Assembly: GCA_023053575.1 (NCBI GenBank)
Contig: JAKZAP010000018.1
Coordinates: 19,000,202 to 19,064,201, forward strand
Reading direction: 5' to 3'
DNA length: 64,000 nt
From: Branchinecta lynchi
Taxonomy: Eukaryota; Arthropoda; Branchiopoda; Anostraca; Branchinectidae
Shown here: piece after piece, positions 23,690-34,968 of the stretch
How positions within the stretch are numbered: the first letter of the stretch is position 1
How the letters are laid out: each line of letters begins with the position of its first letter
Made by a program: the position numbers and the translations under genes
The notes under the pieces: model-generated
Seen by the model: the letters and a program-made list of their open reading frames with translations, nothing else
What the model was told of the DNA's origin: nothing
Database searches by the model: none

Positions 23690-24010
23690 AAAAAACTGGG
23701 TAGGACAAAACTGGGAGCTTAGAACAGCTTGAGGAGCTTTTTGATGGTCTGATCCAAGGGGCTGCTCATTGACAGTTTTGGCGTACACAAAGAGGCTGCA
23801 AGAGGCGGAGTCCCAATGTACTCTTTGTCAGCTCAGCCCGATCATAGACGTCGAACCGTTTTTCGAGAGGGATGCCTCCCTCTAGTATCATAATTGGCAG
23901 AAATATTATCTCCACTTCTGCCTGATGGACGAATTGCGGGACCCTTTTCAAGCGAGAGCGGAAGCTGGCTAATTAACGCGATGAAAAAGTCGAGAAAAAG
24001 TGCAATTATA
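23690..24010 (-). pseudogene. Coding-like fragment, unrecognised
   Basis: The minus-strand frame 23951-23766 encodes about 60 residues of ordinary composition, including EVEIIFLPIMILEGGIPLEK and FDVYDRAELTKSTL, and ends at a stop. I cannot assign it. No flanking splice site convinced me; a remnant of a transposon ORF is as likely as a gene exon. Confidence 0.25.
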
Positions 24011-24182
24011 CCCTCTCAAGGACATATTCCATTCATTCGTCTTCGCAATAAAACGTTTTGAAAACCTCTGTCACTACGGCATTCTTGTCAGCTACAAAAA
24101 GGACTTGAAAATAAAATTAAACAAACTGAGCCACGGATTGTCTGATGAACGTTTTCGCTCTTAGAAACTAAAGCTATACAGA

Positions 24183-26525
24183 CACAGGGGCGGTTCGAAG
24201 GGCTTGGACATGGGGGGGGGTGAGGATTTCACAATATACGGCTGGCTAAAAACACAGCACCGGCCAGGTTCAAGAAATATTAACGTTATAAGTTCTAAAA
24301 CGCTACGGAAAATGCCACTGTAGTAATAAAATAATAAACAAATAAGTAACAGGAATCGGACTATGCCCATCATATCAAATTTCGCTAGAGCGAAGATAAG
24401 TCTCGGTACCAGCTTCTGACATATCTATTCAATGAGCGCCGCAGGCGAAATTTTTTAAATCCTAGCAAGATTCAACTACTCCTTTGCGACTTCTACTTTT
24501 CAATGTAGCTTAAACCCCACATGTCAAGCTTAAAAATGCACAGAAATGATGAACATTTCAACTAAATAGAAATAGGGTAGGACTACGAAAGAGCCGCAGG
24601 CCAAATTTGTTAAATCGACCTTTATTCGGTAATATTCGACTACTTCCCTCAAAAACTCTTGCTTTTACCGTGGCTCAGAGTAGATTTTGTTTGTATGTGT
24701 AGTGTTTTGCCTAATTATGTCTTCAAATATTCTTTTGTACTCCACTGTTTTCGTCTTGTACGATTTGTGGGTCAAAAATAAATTATTATTATTATTAACC
24801 ACCAGCTTTTACCCTATGTACCTAAGACAAATTTAACCTCAGCGCCGCAGGTGATTTTTTTGTAATCCTACCTTTTTTTGGCGTTTCTGGCTTTTAAGGT
24901 TGCTGAAATCTTAGGTCTAACATCACCTAAATTACGGGTCATTCAACCGTGCCCCGATAACTCGCAAACGGAGTGGGATATTATTCCGGAAGCTGGTACG
25001 TGATAGTGCTTCCATTCTGAACTTAGACTACAAAAAATAGTGCAATCATCAGGCCCGCCATACAGTGCTTACAAGAGCTGTTTATGTGCAAACCTTACTA
25101 CGCAGGCCATTTGAAAGAAAAGGAGATTTTTGCACAAAACCAGACAGGATAGTGTTGAACGTCGCGCCGCAGGCGAAATTTTCCAAAATGAGCCTATTTT
25201 CAGTGCCTATCTTCGAGTGAAAATCACGATTTGGTAATGGCATTCATGTCACTCTGACAAGTTTGAAACATACGACTGCCATTCTAATAAGCTAAAACAC
25301 ACGATATTTCGTAGCGTAATGACTTATAGAAAATCTCTATACATACGCTGCGTTTTTACGCCAAGGCAAAAGATTGCTGGGGTGAAGAAATTTACCTTAA
25401 GTGTGGTCTGTCCCATGAGGAACGCGTGTTATTTATGGGTTTGAGAGGGGATGGTTTACCTCTTGGTAAAAGAAGAAAATATCTGGGTAAAGTCAGGGTT
25501 AAAACTGGTCCTTACTCTTGCCCTATGTGTGGATGCGAAAATGAAAGTATGAGCCATTTTGTGGGTGAGTGTGAGGAATTGAATGGGTTGAGACAAGAGT
25601 TGTTTGGAGTGAGAACGTGTGGGAGTGAGTGGATAATTGAGAGAATGAAAGAGAAAAGTTTCCAGGCTATTCAACTATTTGGAAGGTTCCTCCGGATAGG
25701 GTTAGCACACAGGGAAAATTGTATATCCCTGTAAATTTAGATATTGATACAGTGTTATTGTTGTTATATCTTTTTTCTTTGTTGTTGTGGTGCGATGGCC
25801 CTTGTTGGCTTTTATGCATTAAATATCTATCTATCTATCTATAGGTCATTTGCTGTCGAAATTCACCTAACTGCCTCATATGGGAAAGCTCAGAACTTAC
25901 GACTGTCTCGAATATACGACTAGAAAATCTCTTCGTAAAATACGACAAGGAACGGGTCATTTTAAGGGAAAATTCGCGGTTGATCTCATTCTGGCAAGTT
26001 CCATACGACTGTGACTCTGTCAAAGTGAGAACGCAAAACTGTGAATCTGACAAGCTTAAAACATACTACTAAAATGTCTATGGAACAATACGGCCAGAAA
26101 CAGGTCATTTGAAGGCGAATTTCACGATTAATCTAACTGCTTTATCTGCCTTTACTTGGCAAGGTCAAAACTTACGACTGTCTCTATTTTACGACTAGAA
26201 AAGCTTTTCGTAAAGTACGACAGGAAACGGGTCTTTTCAGGTGAAATTCGCGGTTGATGTCATTCTGGCAAGCTCAAACATACGACTTTCATTCTGGAAA
26301 ACTCAGAACACACAGCTATGAATCTGAAAACAACGAATGGAACGATTTTGGAACGACAACGATTTGTGGGTGAAATTCACGTTTGGTAACTGCCTTATGT
26401 CATTCTGAAAAGCTCAAAACATACGACTGTCATACAGACAAGCTCAAAACATACGACTGAGAGTAGATTCTCTGGAGCATGGGGGGGTCAACCCCCCCCC
26501 ACGCCCCCCTCGAACCGCCCCTGTG
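24183..26525. mobile_element. Large TIR element (CACAGGGGCGGTTCGA ends) containing a LINE
   Basis: Left end CACAGGGGCGGTTCGAAGGG (24183) and right end CCCCTCGAACCGCCCCTGTG (26525) are inverted. Each is followed inward by a G or C tract. The interior repeats GCGCCGCAGGCGAAATTT (about 24440, 24593, 24842, 25164) and ACATACGACTGTCATTCTG (several times over 25260-26450). There is no transposase. CAGGGG-type ends suggest hAT, but no 8-bp duplication is visible. A LINE tail occupies 25340-25845. Confidence 0.6.
25340..25845 (+). mobile_element. 5'-truncated non-LTR retrotransposon (LINE), ORF2 C-terminus and tail
   Basis: An open frame up to the stop at 25732-25734 encodes the end of a LINE ORF2. 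It has a C-x2-C-x6-H-x4-C knuckle (CPMCGCENESMSHFVGEC), the usual post-RT position in several LINE clades, then a basic tail ending HRENCISL. An AT-rich 3' UTR and an ATCT microsatellite tail (25824-25844) follow. The 5' part with RT and endonuclease is absent. It sits inside the larger inverted-repeat element. Confidence 0.7.
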
Positions 26526-26600
26526 CGGATACGCAGTCCGATCGAGAGTCCGATAAGCTTCTGCAGACAAAATAACGCATGTAAAATTCGTGTCGCTAAT

Positions 26601-27236
26601 GCGGCTTTCACACTGAGAACGCAAGAAGCTTGCGTTGCGTTTGCGTAGAGTCAGCGTTGCGTCTGTCTTGCGTCGGACCTTTCACACTGTGAAGGTTTGT
26701 GCATTGCGCTTTCAGAAAATGGCTAGTTCTGATGAAGACTAAAAATGATGCCTGGACCGAACATGGAGCCTATATGCAAATTCAGACAGTTTGTAAAATG
26801 TCTATAGGTAATTTTTTATTATTACTATTTGCTACTTGAAGGAGACAAGGTCCAATTAAATGTAATGTGATACAAAGTAGGGTCAAATTACCAGTCATGC
26901 TCTTGCTAAACTCCTTGTTGATGATTTAACAAATTGATAACCATGTATTATTAATGAAAGTCTTGTTGTGATAGTCAGGGACCTTTTTATCACATAGTCC
27001 AGGTCTCTCTTGAACTAGTTTTACTAGTTTTTTCTTCAAAAACTTCCATTTCGATGAAAAAGAAATTGAAAAAAATCTGATGCGTACGCGTCGGACGCAA
27101 CGTAAAAATAGAGCTCAGTTCTATTCTTGCGTTGCGTCAATTTTTTGTGCGCAAGCTCCGCGTTGCATCGTCGCAAGCGCAACGCAAGGCTTGCGTAGCT
27201 CAGTGTGAAAGGCAAACGCGTCAATGTGAAAGCAGC
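26601..27236. mobile_element. MITE with GCGGCTTTCACACTG ends
   Basis: Left GCGGCTTTCACACTG and right CAATGTGAAAGCAGC are imperfect inverted repeats, followed inward by GC-rich arms full of TTGCGTTGCGT/ACGCAACGCAAG. A vestigial frame starting MASSDED (26720-26742) stops at once. The flanks are TAA/TTA-like but not identical. Confidence 0.65.
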
Positions 27237-27515
27237 TTAAGAGTAAACCTGGAAAATCGGACGCAACTGGGAAATTGGACTGTGCGTACACCTCGGCGTA
27301 CACGGGCAAGATTTAGTTGACGAAGTCCATGTTCCCAAGATTGCAGACTAGTTGAGGAGGAGCGGGTTGGGGTCCCGTGCTCAGGGGCGTCCCGAAGGTG
27401 GGGGGTGGGGGGGGATCCACGGATACTCGATTTTTATAGAATGAAGTTATTCTTTCGGATGGTGGTATATATATCTATGTTCTTGTCATTCTAGGGTTGA
27501 AATATCCGACAACAG
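27237..27515. other. No gene seen; G tract
   Basis: GGGGCGTCCCGAAGGTGGGG near 27385-27412 recalls transposon termini with G tracts, but no partner end was found. Confidence 0.4.
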
Positions 27516-27662
27516 TTCTTCTTATGTCGAGTTGTCAACACATGGAACAGCCTGACCAACGACACGGTATCAGCACCCAACGAGGAAGCCTTCAAAAAGT
27601 CGCTAGATGAAGAGTGGAATGATGTGCCGTGGAAATACAACTGGGATGCATCTGATGCCTAA
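27516..27662 (+). pseudogene. LINE ORF2 C-terminal fragment
   Basis: The frame reads RVVNTWNSLTNDTVSAP, then EAFKKSLDEEW, and stops at 27660-27662. The pattern R-V-N-x-W-N-S-L ... V-S-A-P ... F-K-x-x-L-D is the familiar C-terminus of jockey/CR1-like LINE ORF2 proteins. There is no upstream RT in frame; it is a dead 5'-truncated copy. Confidence 0.6.
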
Positions 27663-28089
27663 CAAATCATCACATCATCAATGACGGAGCGATTCAACAG
27701 ATCAAGACTGATCTTAATTCGCTCCGAAGTGCGAATTAAGGTAATTAAGGTAATTATTCCTTCAGCCCAAGCTGACTGCGAACCATATTTGATAGCGCAA
27801 AACGGATACGTCAGCTGAATTATATTAAAGCTATATTTTGGCCCTTCTTGGCAAGGGTCCTCTTCAGACTCAAAGCCGCTCAAGCTGGAGAAAACGAACT
27901 TGTGGGAAAACCAACAAGTTGTTTCTGTTTTGCTGTTTTGCACTATAAAAAATTACTAGGATTCGATTCCCGACACTCTTAGAGGGAGTGGGTGGGGGGG
28001 GGGGTCTTTTGATATACGTAACCTTCGAGCGAGTTTCCGATGTTTCCGATCTAGATGGAACCTGATAATTGGCAAGAACACTTGTCTTA
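27663..28089. other. Short dispersed repeat and unremarkable sequence
   Basis: 27765-27858 is the second copy of the repeat at 9978-10075. A G tract lies near 27992-28004. No coding exon seen. Confidence 0.45.
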
Positions 28090-28420
28090 GATGTTCCGTT
28101 TCAAGTCCGAACTAAATCTGGATATTGAAATCTGGAAAGATTTTCAAGGACGATGAGACTTGCCAGACTTATTAGAACCCAACCAGATTGGTTTAACATG
28201 ACCCGACCATCCAGGGGACAATAGAGAGGAGGAGTTGGGGGGATCCAGAAGCTTGTGAAGTGCATACCTTTCAAAGGAGTTATCGGATGTGCAACTTCGG
28301 TTTTTAGTGCTAGGAGGTTGAAACTTGGCAGACTTATTAGTGACCCGACGAGATTGATTTGGAAATTGTCACTTCCTGGATCTAGCTCTAGCTCTAGGGT
28401 GACGTTTTCGCGTTGATGTC
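28090..28420 (-). mobile_element. ATGGCACTTG-family fragment (280-bp unit, inverted)
   Basis: GAAACTTGGCAGACTTATTAG, GACCCGACGAGATTGATTTGG and GACTTGCCAGACTTATTAG are reverse-strand counterparts of CTGCCAAGTTTCATCG words in the units at 8760 and 46980. No terminal hairpin present. Confidence 0.5.
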
Positions 28421-29628
28421 CGTAGAGCTGATCGGGCGACCCCATCCCCGCGAAATGAGAAAATCGATCGGGCGTTGAACGGCTGAGAAAGATGGGTTCC
28501 GTCCACGCCAAAATACCCATTCAGCTAGATGGGAGCATATGAGTGGGAAGGTCCGCATTTTTTCTGTCTTCAACCTGTGCAAACCTTTTTTCTATCCTCG
28601 TTTAGCTCAACGCTGCCCTCGGAGCGGTGTGATGTCCATCGAGCTGGATGCCCGTTCATATGTTCATCTATACACACGAAAATTATAAAAAGATCGACGG
28701 CATCCACGCGAAAAATGGCCGTCGAGCTCGACGGGAAGTCGACCGGACCAGACAATGTCCCCTAGCATCGGTCTCGTTCAGACTAAGGCCGGATGATGAA
28801 AGTGTCGCAACTTTGTAGAATACCATGATGTAGCATGGCGGGGGAAAAAACATGAGAAGGAAGGAAGGAATTTATTTCTTCAACATTTCTACAACATGTT
28901 GAACATATTCTTAAACCAATAGCACGTCTCAATATGTGACAACAGGTCACCTGGGCAAGAAGGAGATCAAATTATCAAGATCTATTTATCATTTATTTTA
29001 TTTTTTGTATACACTTAGTGAGACGTCAGCTCACTCCAAATCAACTTTCTTCACTCAAACACCCATATGAAAAGGAAACACAAATAGGAAAAAAAAATAA
29101 TTAGAAATATGAGTGACTTTTAAATACTAACAAAACCACTCTGTCCATGACCCAACACATCCATCTTTTCTATGTCAACCTGCCCTTCCCTCCAAATAGT
29201 TGTTTCCAACTTTAGTCAAGTCAACACATTTTTCCCATTCACACATCAAATGCTTTAGCTTCTCATTCCCGTGAGCTGGGTCTCAGGCTCGCAGAAACTG
29301 AGGTCGGTAGCATATAATATCTTACCGGACTGTACTAGCCTAACCAACAGTCATGCGTTGGCTGATCAGGACCGACTAAAGAAACATTTCTTGAGTTGTT
29401 TATGGTACGACGGCAATATTTCCCACTTATTGCTTGTTGTTATCGTTTGTTTTTATTGCTTTTTTCCTTCATTCCTTTTTGTTTTTCCTCTTTCGGTTTT
29501 CTTTTTTTCGGAGAAGTATGTGAAAATGAATGTAAAGTGAAGCTATTTTTGTTTTTTTTACTGCCGCCACAGGCCTATTCGGGCAGTCAGAAGTATCAGC
29601 CACCACATGTATAAAGGATGTGAACCAT
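28421..29628. other. No gene supported; possible minus-strand LINE end
   Basis: GGAAGGAAGGAATTTATTTC (28860-28880) reads on the minus strand like a LINE tail. A short coding-like minus frame upstream of it (about 29275-29170, containing KLKHLMCEWEKC) could be that LINE's C-terminus. Evidence is weak. The remainder is AT-rich. Confidence 0.3.
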
Positions 29629-30555
29629 CGGCGATGAACCAAACGTAGTTGTCCATCACCGACTTTTCGACTGTCCGTTTCCTTAACGAATTTCACACAA
29701 CCAAGGTAGCGTTCCAGCGACTTATTATTAGTTACGATCGTTATTATTCTTGTTATTATTGCTGTTTCAAAGCCTGCCGTAATAAGTAAATTGGCTCCTC
29801 ACACTTATTATTTTCGTTCCACGACTGTTACGATCGTTACAATTTGCTTATGATGGCTGCGAGCATCATAAGTGATAATAACTATCGGTTCTGCAGGGAC
29901 TCCCGTTAGAGTGATGACGTATGTTCGCGTTGTTATTATTTTCGTTTCAGAGAGCGTGATAACTACCACAATACGGCGTTCGCCCCTCCTCTTATCATCG
30001 TAACTTGTAATAACTTCACTGGAACGCTACCCAAAAGTCATGCGTTGCTGATCCGTGGTGAACCAAACGTAGTCGTCCATCTCCGACTTTTGGAATGTCC
30101 GTTTCCTTGACGAATTCCACACAACCAAGGTAGCGTTCCAGCGACTTATTATTAGTTACGATCGTTATTATTCTTGTTATTATTGCTGTTCCAAAGCCCG
30201 CCGTAATAAGTAAATTGGCTCCTCCCACTTCTTATTTTCGTTCCACGACTGTTACGATCGTTACAATTTGCTTATGATGGTTGCGAGCATCATAAGTGAT
30301 AATAACTATCGGTTCTGCAGGAACTCCCGTTAGAGTGATGACGTATGTTCGCGTTGTTATTATTTTCGTTTCAGAGAGCGTGATAACTACCACAATACGG
30401 TGTTCGCCCCTCCTGTTATCATCGTAACTTGTAATAACTTCACTTGAACGCTACCCAAAAGTCATGCATTGCTGATCCGTGGTGAACCAAACGTAGTCGT
30501 CCATCTCCGACTTTTGGACTGTCCGTTTCCTTGACGAATTCCACACAACCAAGCT
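29629..30555 (+). repeat. 424-bp tandem duplication, each unit containing a 325-bp inverted-repeat element
   Basis: Positions 29701, 30125 and 30549 begin the same CCAAG word, giving a period of 424 bp; two units are nearly identical and a third is cut off at the start. In each, TAGCGTTCCAG...CTGGAACGCTA bounds 29706-30031 and 30130-30454. A stem CTTATGATG...CATCATAAG (about 29847-29872) also repeats. Confidence 0.85.
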
Positions 30556-30698
30556 TGCGACCCCCTGAAAAATGCAGCAGCAGATGTCTTCAAAAAGGTG
30601 GCTGATTTAACTAATTCTTTCCTGCTACCGGGTGCCTCTACCTTTCAGTCTGATCAGCTGGCCAGAACGGCATGCGAGTACAAAAGAGCCAGGTGTTG
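30556..30698 (+). pseudogene. Coding-like fragment ending in a stop, unrecognised
   Basis: Immediately after the truncated third unit, one frame runs 46 residues to TGA (30696-30698), including NAAADVFKKVADLTNSFLL and FQSDQLARTACEYKRARC. Composition is protein-like and no simple repeat explains it. I do not recognise the family; the 5' part is missing at the repeat junction. Confidence 0.3.
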
Positions 30699-32070
30699 AT
30701 GTTCTTTTATCAAAAATAAATCCAATCAAATTAAGCTCATTTGTCAGCCTGATTAAGCGACACTATAAAGCGAATCAGGGGAGAAACAATACTTTCTGAT
30801 TTTGACACTATCAAGGTCGGTCCCCTCGAAAAAGGCAAGGTCTTACTTTGAACCTACACTAATGCTTCAAGACCAGAGTATTGAATTGTTGGTACAACCC
30901 ACTAAAATATCCTCAGACCTTGACCTGATTGGGGGGGGGGGGGTGCATTTATCACACCAGAAAGGTCGGCCACCTCGAACAAGAAAAATTAAAGGCCGTC
31001 CAAATACTTCTTTGTACATGCGTTGGTCTTTTAAGTCAAAAGATTTTCTTTAAAATGGTAAATTCCGTAGAAATTAGATTTCCGTCAGACCTGCCATCTT
31101 CTGAGCGGCACGGGAAGGGGAAAACATTAACATGTTTTCTCAACAATAATCGTCCCAAACAATCGTTTTCTTTTTTATGATAAACATAGATACTAATCAA
31201 ATCAAGCTAAAGAGAGAGAAAAAGTTTTTAACAGCCAAAGATTTTTTTTTAATAATCGAGAAAGTCATTTATGCACGCAGGAATTTTCAGGAACAAGATT
31301 ACGACGATACAGTAGTGCGCAATGACAGACGAAGCAACCAAAAACTTTGACCAGATTGATCGACGAGCTAAAGTAAGTAATGCTGTTCGTTAACCTTTTC
31401 AGTGCAGCTTGAGTTCGAAACTGCCTGAAAAAGGGGCAGGAATAGACAAGGAGTCGCGAAAGACCTGAGATACTCTCAGTTTTAATATTATTACTAACTA
31501 TGTTCATAGTAGTGATAACTGCCTAGTGTGCTAGTGGATTGTAACGTAACGTTGCAAAGGACCGAGTTCTACCGATCTGACGTCTTGCACAAAACTGAAC
31601 ATGAAAGCAGTGTGGCCACTGGTCGCAGAATTCTACGAATTGTCACATGCTTCCGACTTTTGCCCTGATTCACAGCTGTGAAAAATTTGTCAAAGGAAAT
31701 CGCATTTACGGCAGAAATGTCGCTATTTCTGCGATTTCAAAGAATTTGTCCAGTTTCAAGACATCTCTTTTCCAGAAGAGGGATTTTTTTGTTTTATGAA
31801 TATTAGCTCCTCTTATAAGAGTCAATTGGAACCTCAGAACTCAAAATCGACGAGTTTTTGATGAAAATTTAAAAAAGGACCGAATTTTGTCGGCGCCAGA
31901 GCGCCACAGATTTTTGCAGTCAAATGTCAAAGATTCCGTCAGAGAAGAGCGACAACACTGCATGAAAGGGTCATGATTGAGTGCGGAACCGGTAGATGCC
32001 GCGCTTCTCTACTTTGCTTTCCATCCACTGATCCGAAATGATGTCTAGCGACAGTCGCGATACAAACAAT
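30699..32070. other. No gene seen; G tract
   Basis: A run of 13 G at 30931-30943. No domain, element end or splice-bounded frame found. Confidence 0.45.
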
Positions 32071-32215
32071 CAACCAAGTTTAATCCAAATAGTTAAAAGC
32101 TAGAAGATGAATCACGTTTATTATCCAAATAGCTTACAGCTAGAAGTGGAATACAACTTGAAATCACGTTTATTATCCAAATAGCTTACAGCTAGAAGTG
32201 GAATACAACTTTTAC
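32071..32215. repeat. 52-bp tandem repeat
   Basis: The unit ATCACGTTTATTATCCAAAT...AGCTAGAAGTGGAATACAAC starts at 32111 and 32163 (period 52, almost identical). A degenerate third unit precedes it at about 32075-32110. Confidence 0.8.
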
Positions 32216-32560
32216 GAACTACACAAACCCGAAACAAATTAACTAATACACTTACAAGATATGACCAGAAATAAATGATGATGAAACTACGTAAAGATTG
32301 GGCGGAAGAATTAGCAGGATACGGAGAAAACTGATTGCCAGTACTCCTCTCGGACCGACACACGGAAGACGGGAGGGGAGGGGGGAATAGATGGGCCATC
32401 TGGGGACAACACATTATCTGAGCTCCAAATTTGTTTACAAATACAGCTACCCGCTTGAACTGTCTCAGGAAAACAAATTTAATCCATATGTCACAAGAAC
32501 TTATGGGATTCATAGGCTACTTATGATACATGATAAAACTAACGTAATACCAAGAACAAA
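32216..32560. other. No gene seen
   Basis: The 130-residue minus-strand frame 32513-32121 starts inside plain sequence, runs through the 52-bp repeat and has no recognisable domain. Confidence 0.4.
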
Positions 32561-32570
32561 TAATCTGACA

Positions 32571-32690
32571 GAACCTCCGTCTCCCTATCTCTGTAATATG
32601 ACTATGGGGAGTCGGATATTAGCTGGGTACCCGGATTAGCTCATGTACCTACTGACGGATACACAAGAGTAGAATAACTGGACGCCACTT
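32571..32690. mobile_element. AACCTCC MITE, one end
   Basis: GAACCTCCGTCTCCCTATCTC, GTAATATGACTATGG and the upstream CAAGAACAAAT-ATC match the better copies at 58532-58897 and 39498-40582. No opposite end found. Confidence 0.45.
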
Positions 32691-33010
32691 TATTCGCCAA
32701 CTTGACTGTACAATAATGTCTGAAGTAAAGAGGGTATCCAGTAACTGGTGTAAGAATAAGCTTGTACATACACAAAGGGTATATGTATGTAAGCAAAAAG
32801 CGCAGGCAGAACAAAGATAAACAAGGGAGGGGAATGTAAAGGTGAAGGTTGATGGTGACAGAATAATTGCTGAAGTGAACGAACTCACGCACCCACCATA
32901 AGGTCTTGACAGTGAGGTGTTAAAAGAGAAAGATCAAATCAAAACCCTTGCCACTCAATGTAACGAAACCCCCCACCAAATCCTTTCCCAGTTCCTTCAC
33001 CTATAGTTAG
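32691..33010. other. No gene seen
   Basis: Plain sequence before a GGATCCC-family copy. Confidence 0.4.
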
Positions 33011-33890
33011 TTTTTGGGATCCCAAAACGTAAGTGGAGGGATACCTATGACATCGCAAAAGTTGTCCGTCTGTCCGTCCGTCTGTCAGCACGATAACTCT
33101 CGAAGGGATTGAGATATTTTGATGAAACTTGGTGTGAGGTACTGAGGACTCATCGAGGCAAGGGAAAGATCGAGTTTGTAGATGGGACCGATAGCTGCAT
33201 ATTTGGGGAGGGGTTTCAAATTAAGGGGCGAAACAAAAATCTTTTAAAAGCTAATGAGATAGTTGATTAAGGGGTAAGACAGCATGCTGAACACGAATAT
33301 GAAAAACATTTTCTCGACGGAAAATCACTTCACCCGGAATCTGGCGAAAACCGGCAAGTTTGTCGAATATAAAAGATTAATTTGAAGTTGATTAGAGGTT
33401 CGATTGAAGGATAGTGAGAAATGCTGAATCCGAATATGAAAATTATTTTATCGCGTGACAAGTAGATGGCCCGGAATCCGGCCGTAACCGGAAAATCTGT
33501 TAAAAGTAAAAGTGTTATATGAATTTCATTAGGTGTTCGATTTACGGGTGAGAAGGCCTGCTGAAGTCGTCTATGGCAGTCATTTTATACCTGGAAATAT
33601 TTCACAACGAACCCTGCTGAAATCAGAAAATGTATTAAAAGTTGAAGTTTTATGTGAAGTTGGTTATGGAGATATGGATGGTATGGAGATATGCTGAATC
33701 TGTTTGAACTTCAATTTTTTGCATGACAAGTAGTTCGCCCGGAATCCGGCTGGAACCGGAAATTTGGCAGAAGTAAGGTAGGAACTTTCGTCAAAGTAGA
33801 CATGACGCAGGCTATAGGGGTAAACTCACATGCTGAATCCATATTTGAACTTCGTCTTCTCCGACGATTACCACTGGACCGCTACAAGAC
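33011..33890 (+). mobile_element. GGATCCC family, copy 5
   Basis: Head TTTTTGGGATCCCAAAACG, CGTCTGTCCGTCCGTCTGTC microsatellite (33067-33086) and several core repeats. The tail resembles copy 3 (TGCTGAATCCATATTTGAAC, GGACCGCTACAAGACCCG) and the last GGATCCC motif is absent, suggesting two subfamilies or a truncated end. Confidence 0.6.
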
Positions 33891-33970
33891 CCGAAGTCCA
33901 CTTGACTCAGACTAAGATCACGGGAAGTCAAGTTAAATGTGTTTGGATTCGCATTAAACGTACAGTATTT

Positions 33971-34145
33971 GGGGGGGGGGGTCGCCGGGGGGGCTGGTCG
34001 GGTTTTCTTTTGCACCAGGGTTTTTTTGGTCGGGGGGTTTTGGTACCGGGGTTTTTTAGCCGGGGGGGCTTTTTAGCCAGGGGGGTTTTGGTACCGGAGG
34101 GGGTTTTGGTACCGGAGGGGGTTTTGGTACCGGAGGGGGGGATCG
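33971..34145. repeat. G-rich minisatellite
   Basis: A run of 10 G, then short units GGGGTTTTGGTACCGGAG repeated three times with diverged relatives (GGGGGGTTTTGGTACCGGGG). The 125-residue frame across it is a repeat artefact. Confidence 0.7.
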
Positions 34146-34508
34146 AGGGGGTTTTCGCCGGAAGGTTCTCACCTACACCCCTTTTCCGTTCTTTCTGTCC
34201 AGTATGATTTGACCAATTCTTGATTAATTAACCTTGACCACCATCACACAAACATGCTTCGTCGCAATAAACTATCAATTAATCTAATACCCTGTCATAC
34301 TTTAAAATTTAATTAAATTTAAAACTAAAATGTTATTAATAATAGTCAAAAAACTTTCAGAAGGTGTATAAAACCAAAAAGACTTCAAACTAAAAAAAAA
34401 GATAGCTCTTCCTACTGAAGTAAGGACGTCCTACCGTCGTTAGGAAATCCCTCAACGTAGTCGCATATGTTACTTTCAAACAAAACCGTGTTCAAACTAC
34501 TATACCTA

Positions 34509-34548
34509 CACTTTTATCGTACAATATAATATATACGATAAAAGTGTA
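34509..34548. repeat. Hairpin with 14-bp arms
   Basis: ACACTTTTATCGTA, a 12-nt AT-rich loop, then TACGATAAAAGTGT. It lies about 290 bp upstream of the gene A start codon. Confidence 0.75.
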
Positions 34549-34755
34549 TATTCTCGTCTCGTCCGTATATTGTAATCTACAGCAGTAACTAACAACTTAG
34601 CGCTTCCTCCGCCATCTAGTGTCAGTTACAGCCAGATGCCAGTTAAACAAATGATACAGCAGATGGCCCTGAAACGGTACGGCATACATCTAGCCGCCTA
34701 CGTGACCCAGCGAACTAGGCCCAGTAGCGACATCTAGAAAACTAAGAAGAGAAAA

Positions 34756-34763
34756 TATAAAAA
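34756..34763 (+). promoter_or_regulatory. TATA-box candidate for rhodanese gene A
   Basis: TATAAAAA lies 76 bp before the ATG at 34839, leaving room for a start site near 34788 and a short leader. It is the only strong match close to the start codon. The motif is short, so this is positional inference. Confidence 0.3.
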
Positions 34764-34838
34764 TCTGCGATTCCTACGTGACAGTGAATAAGTTCGGAAA
34801 ATTGCTTTCTTCTGAAGAAAACGCTGAAAGAATCGATT

Positions 34839-34968
34839 ATGTTTGTGAGAAACGTAAAACAGAGCATTGTAGTGTGTCAAAAATTGTTTTCAAGGACCGT
34901 TCCAGCCTCCGCAGCAGCCCAATGTAACAGAGGAAGTGCTAGGGCCATCTACGGGACAAATTTTAGTG
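34839..34968 (+). CDS. Gene A exon 1 (presequence)
   Basis: Real ATG, 43 codons plus one base, then donor G|GTAAGA. Encodes MFVRNVKQSIVVCQKLFSRT and an Ala/Ser/Arg-rich remainder without acidic residues. Assigned by composition, phase 1 donor and position; no other in-frame start precedes exon 2. Confidence 0.6.

Noticed and set aside
33830..34207. 125-residue Gly-rich frame
   Set aside because: A G-rich minisatellite and the end of a GGATCCC element explain it.
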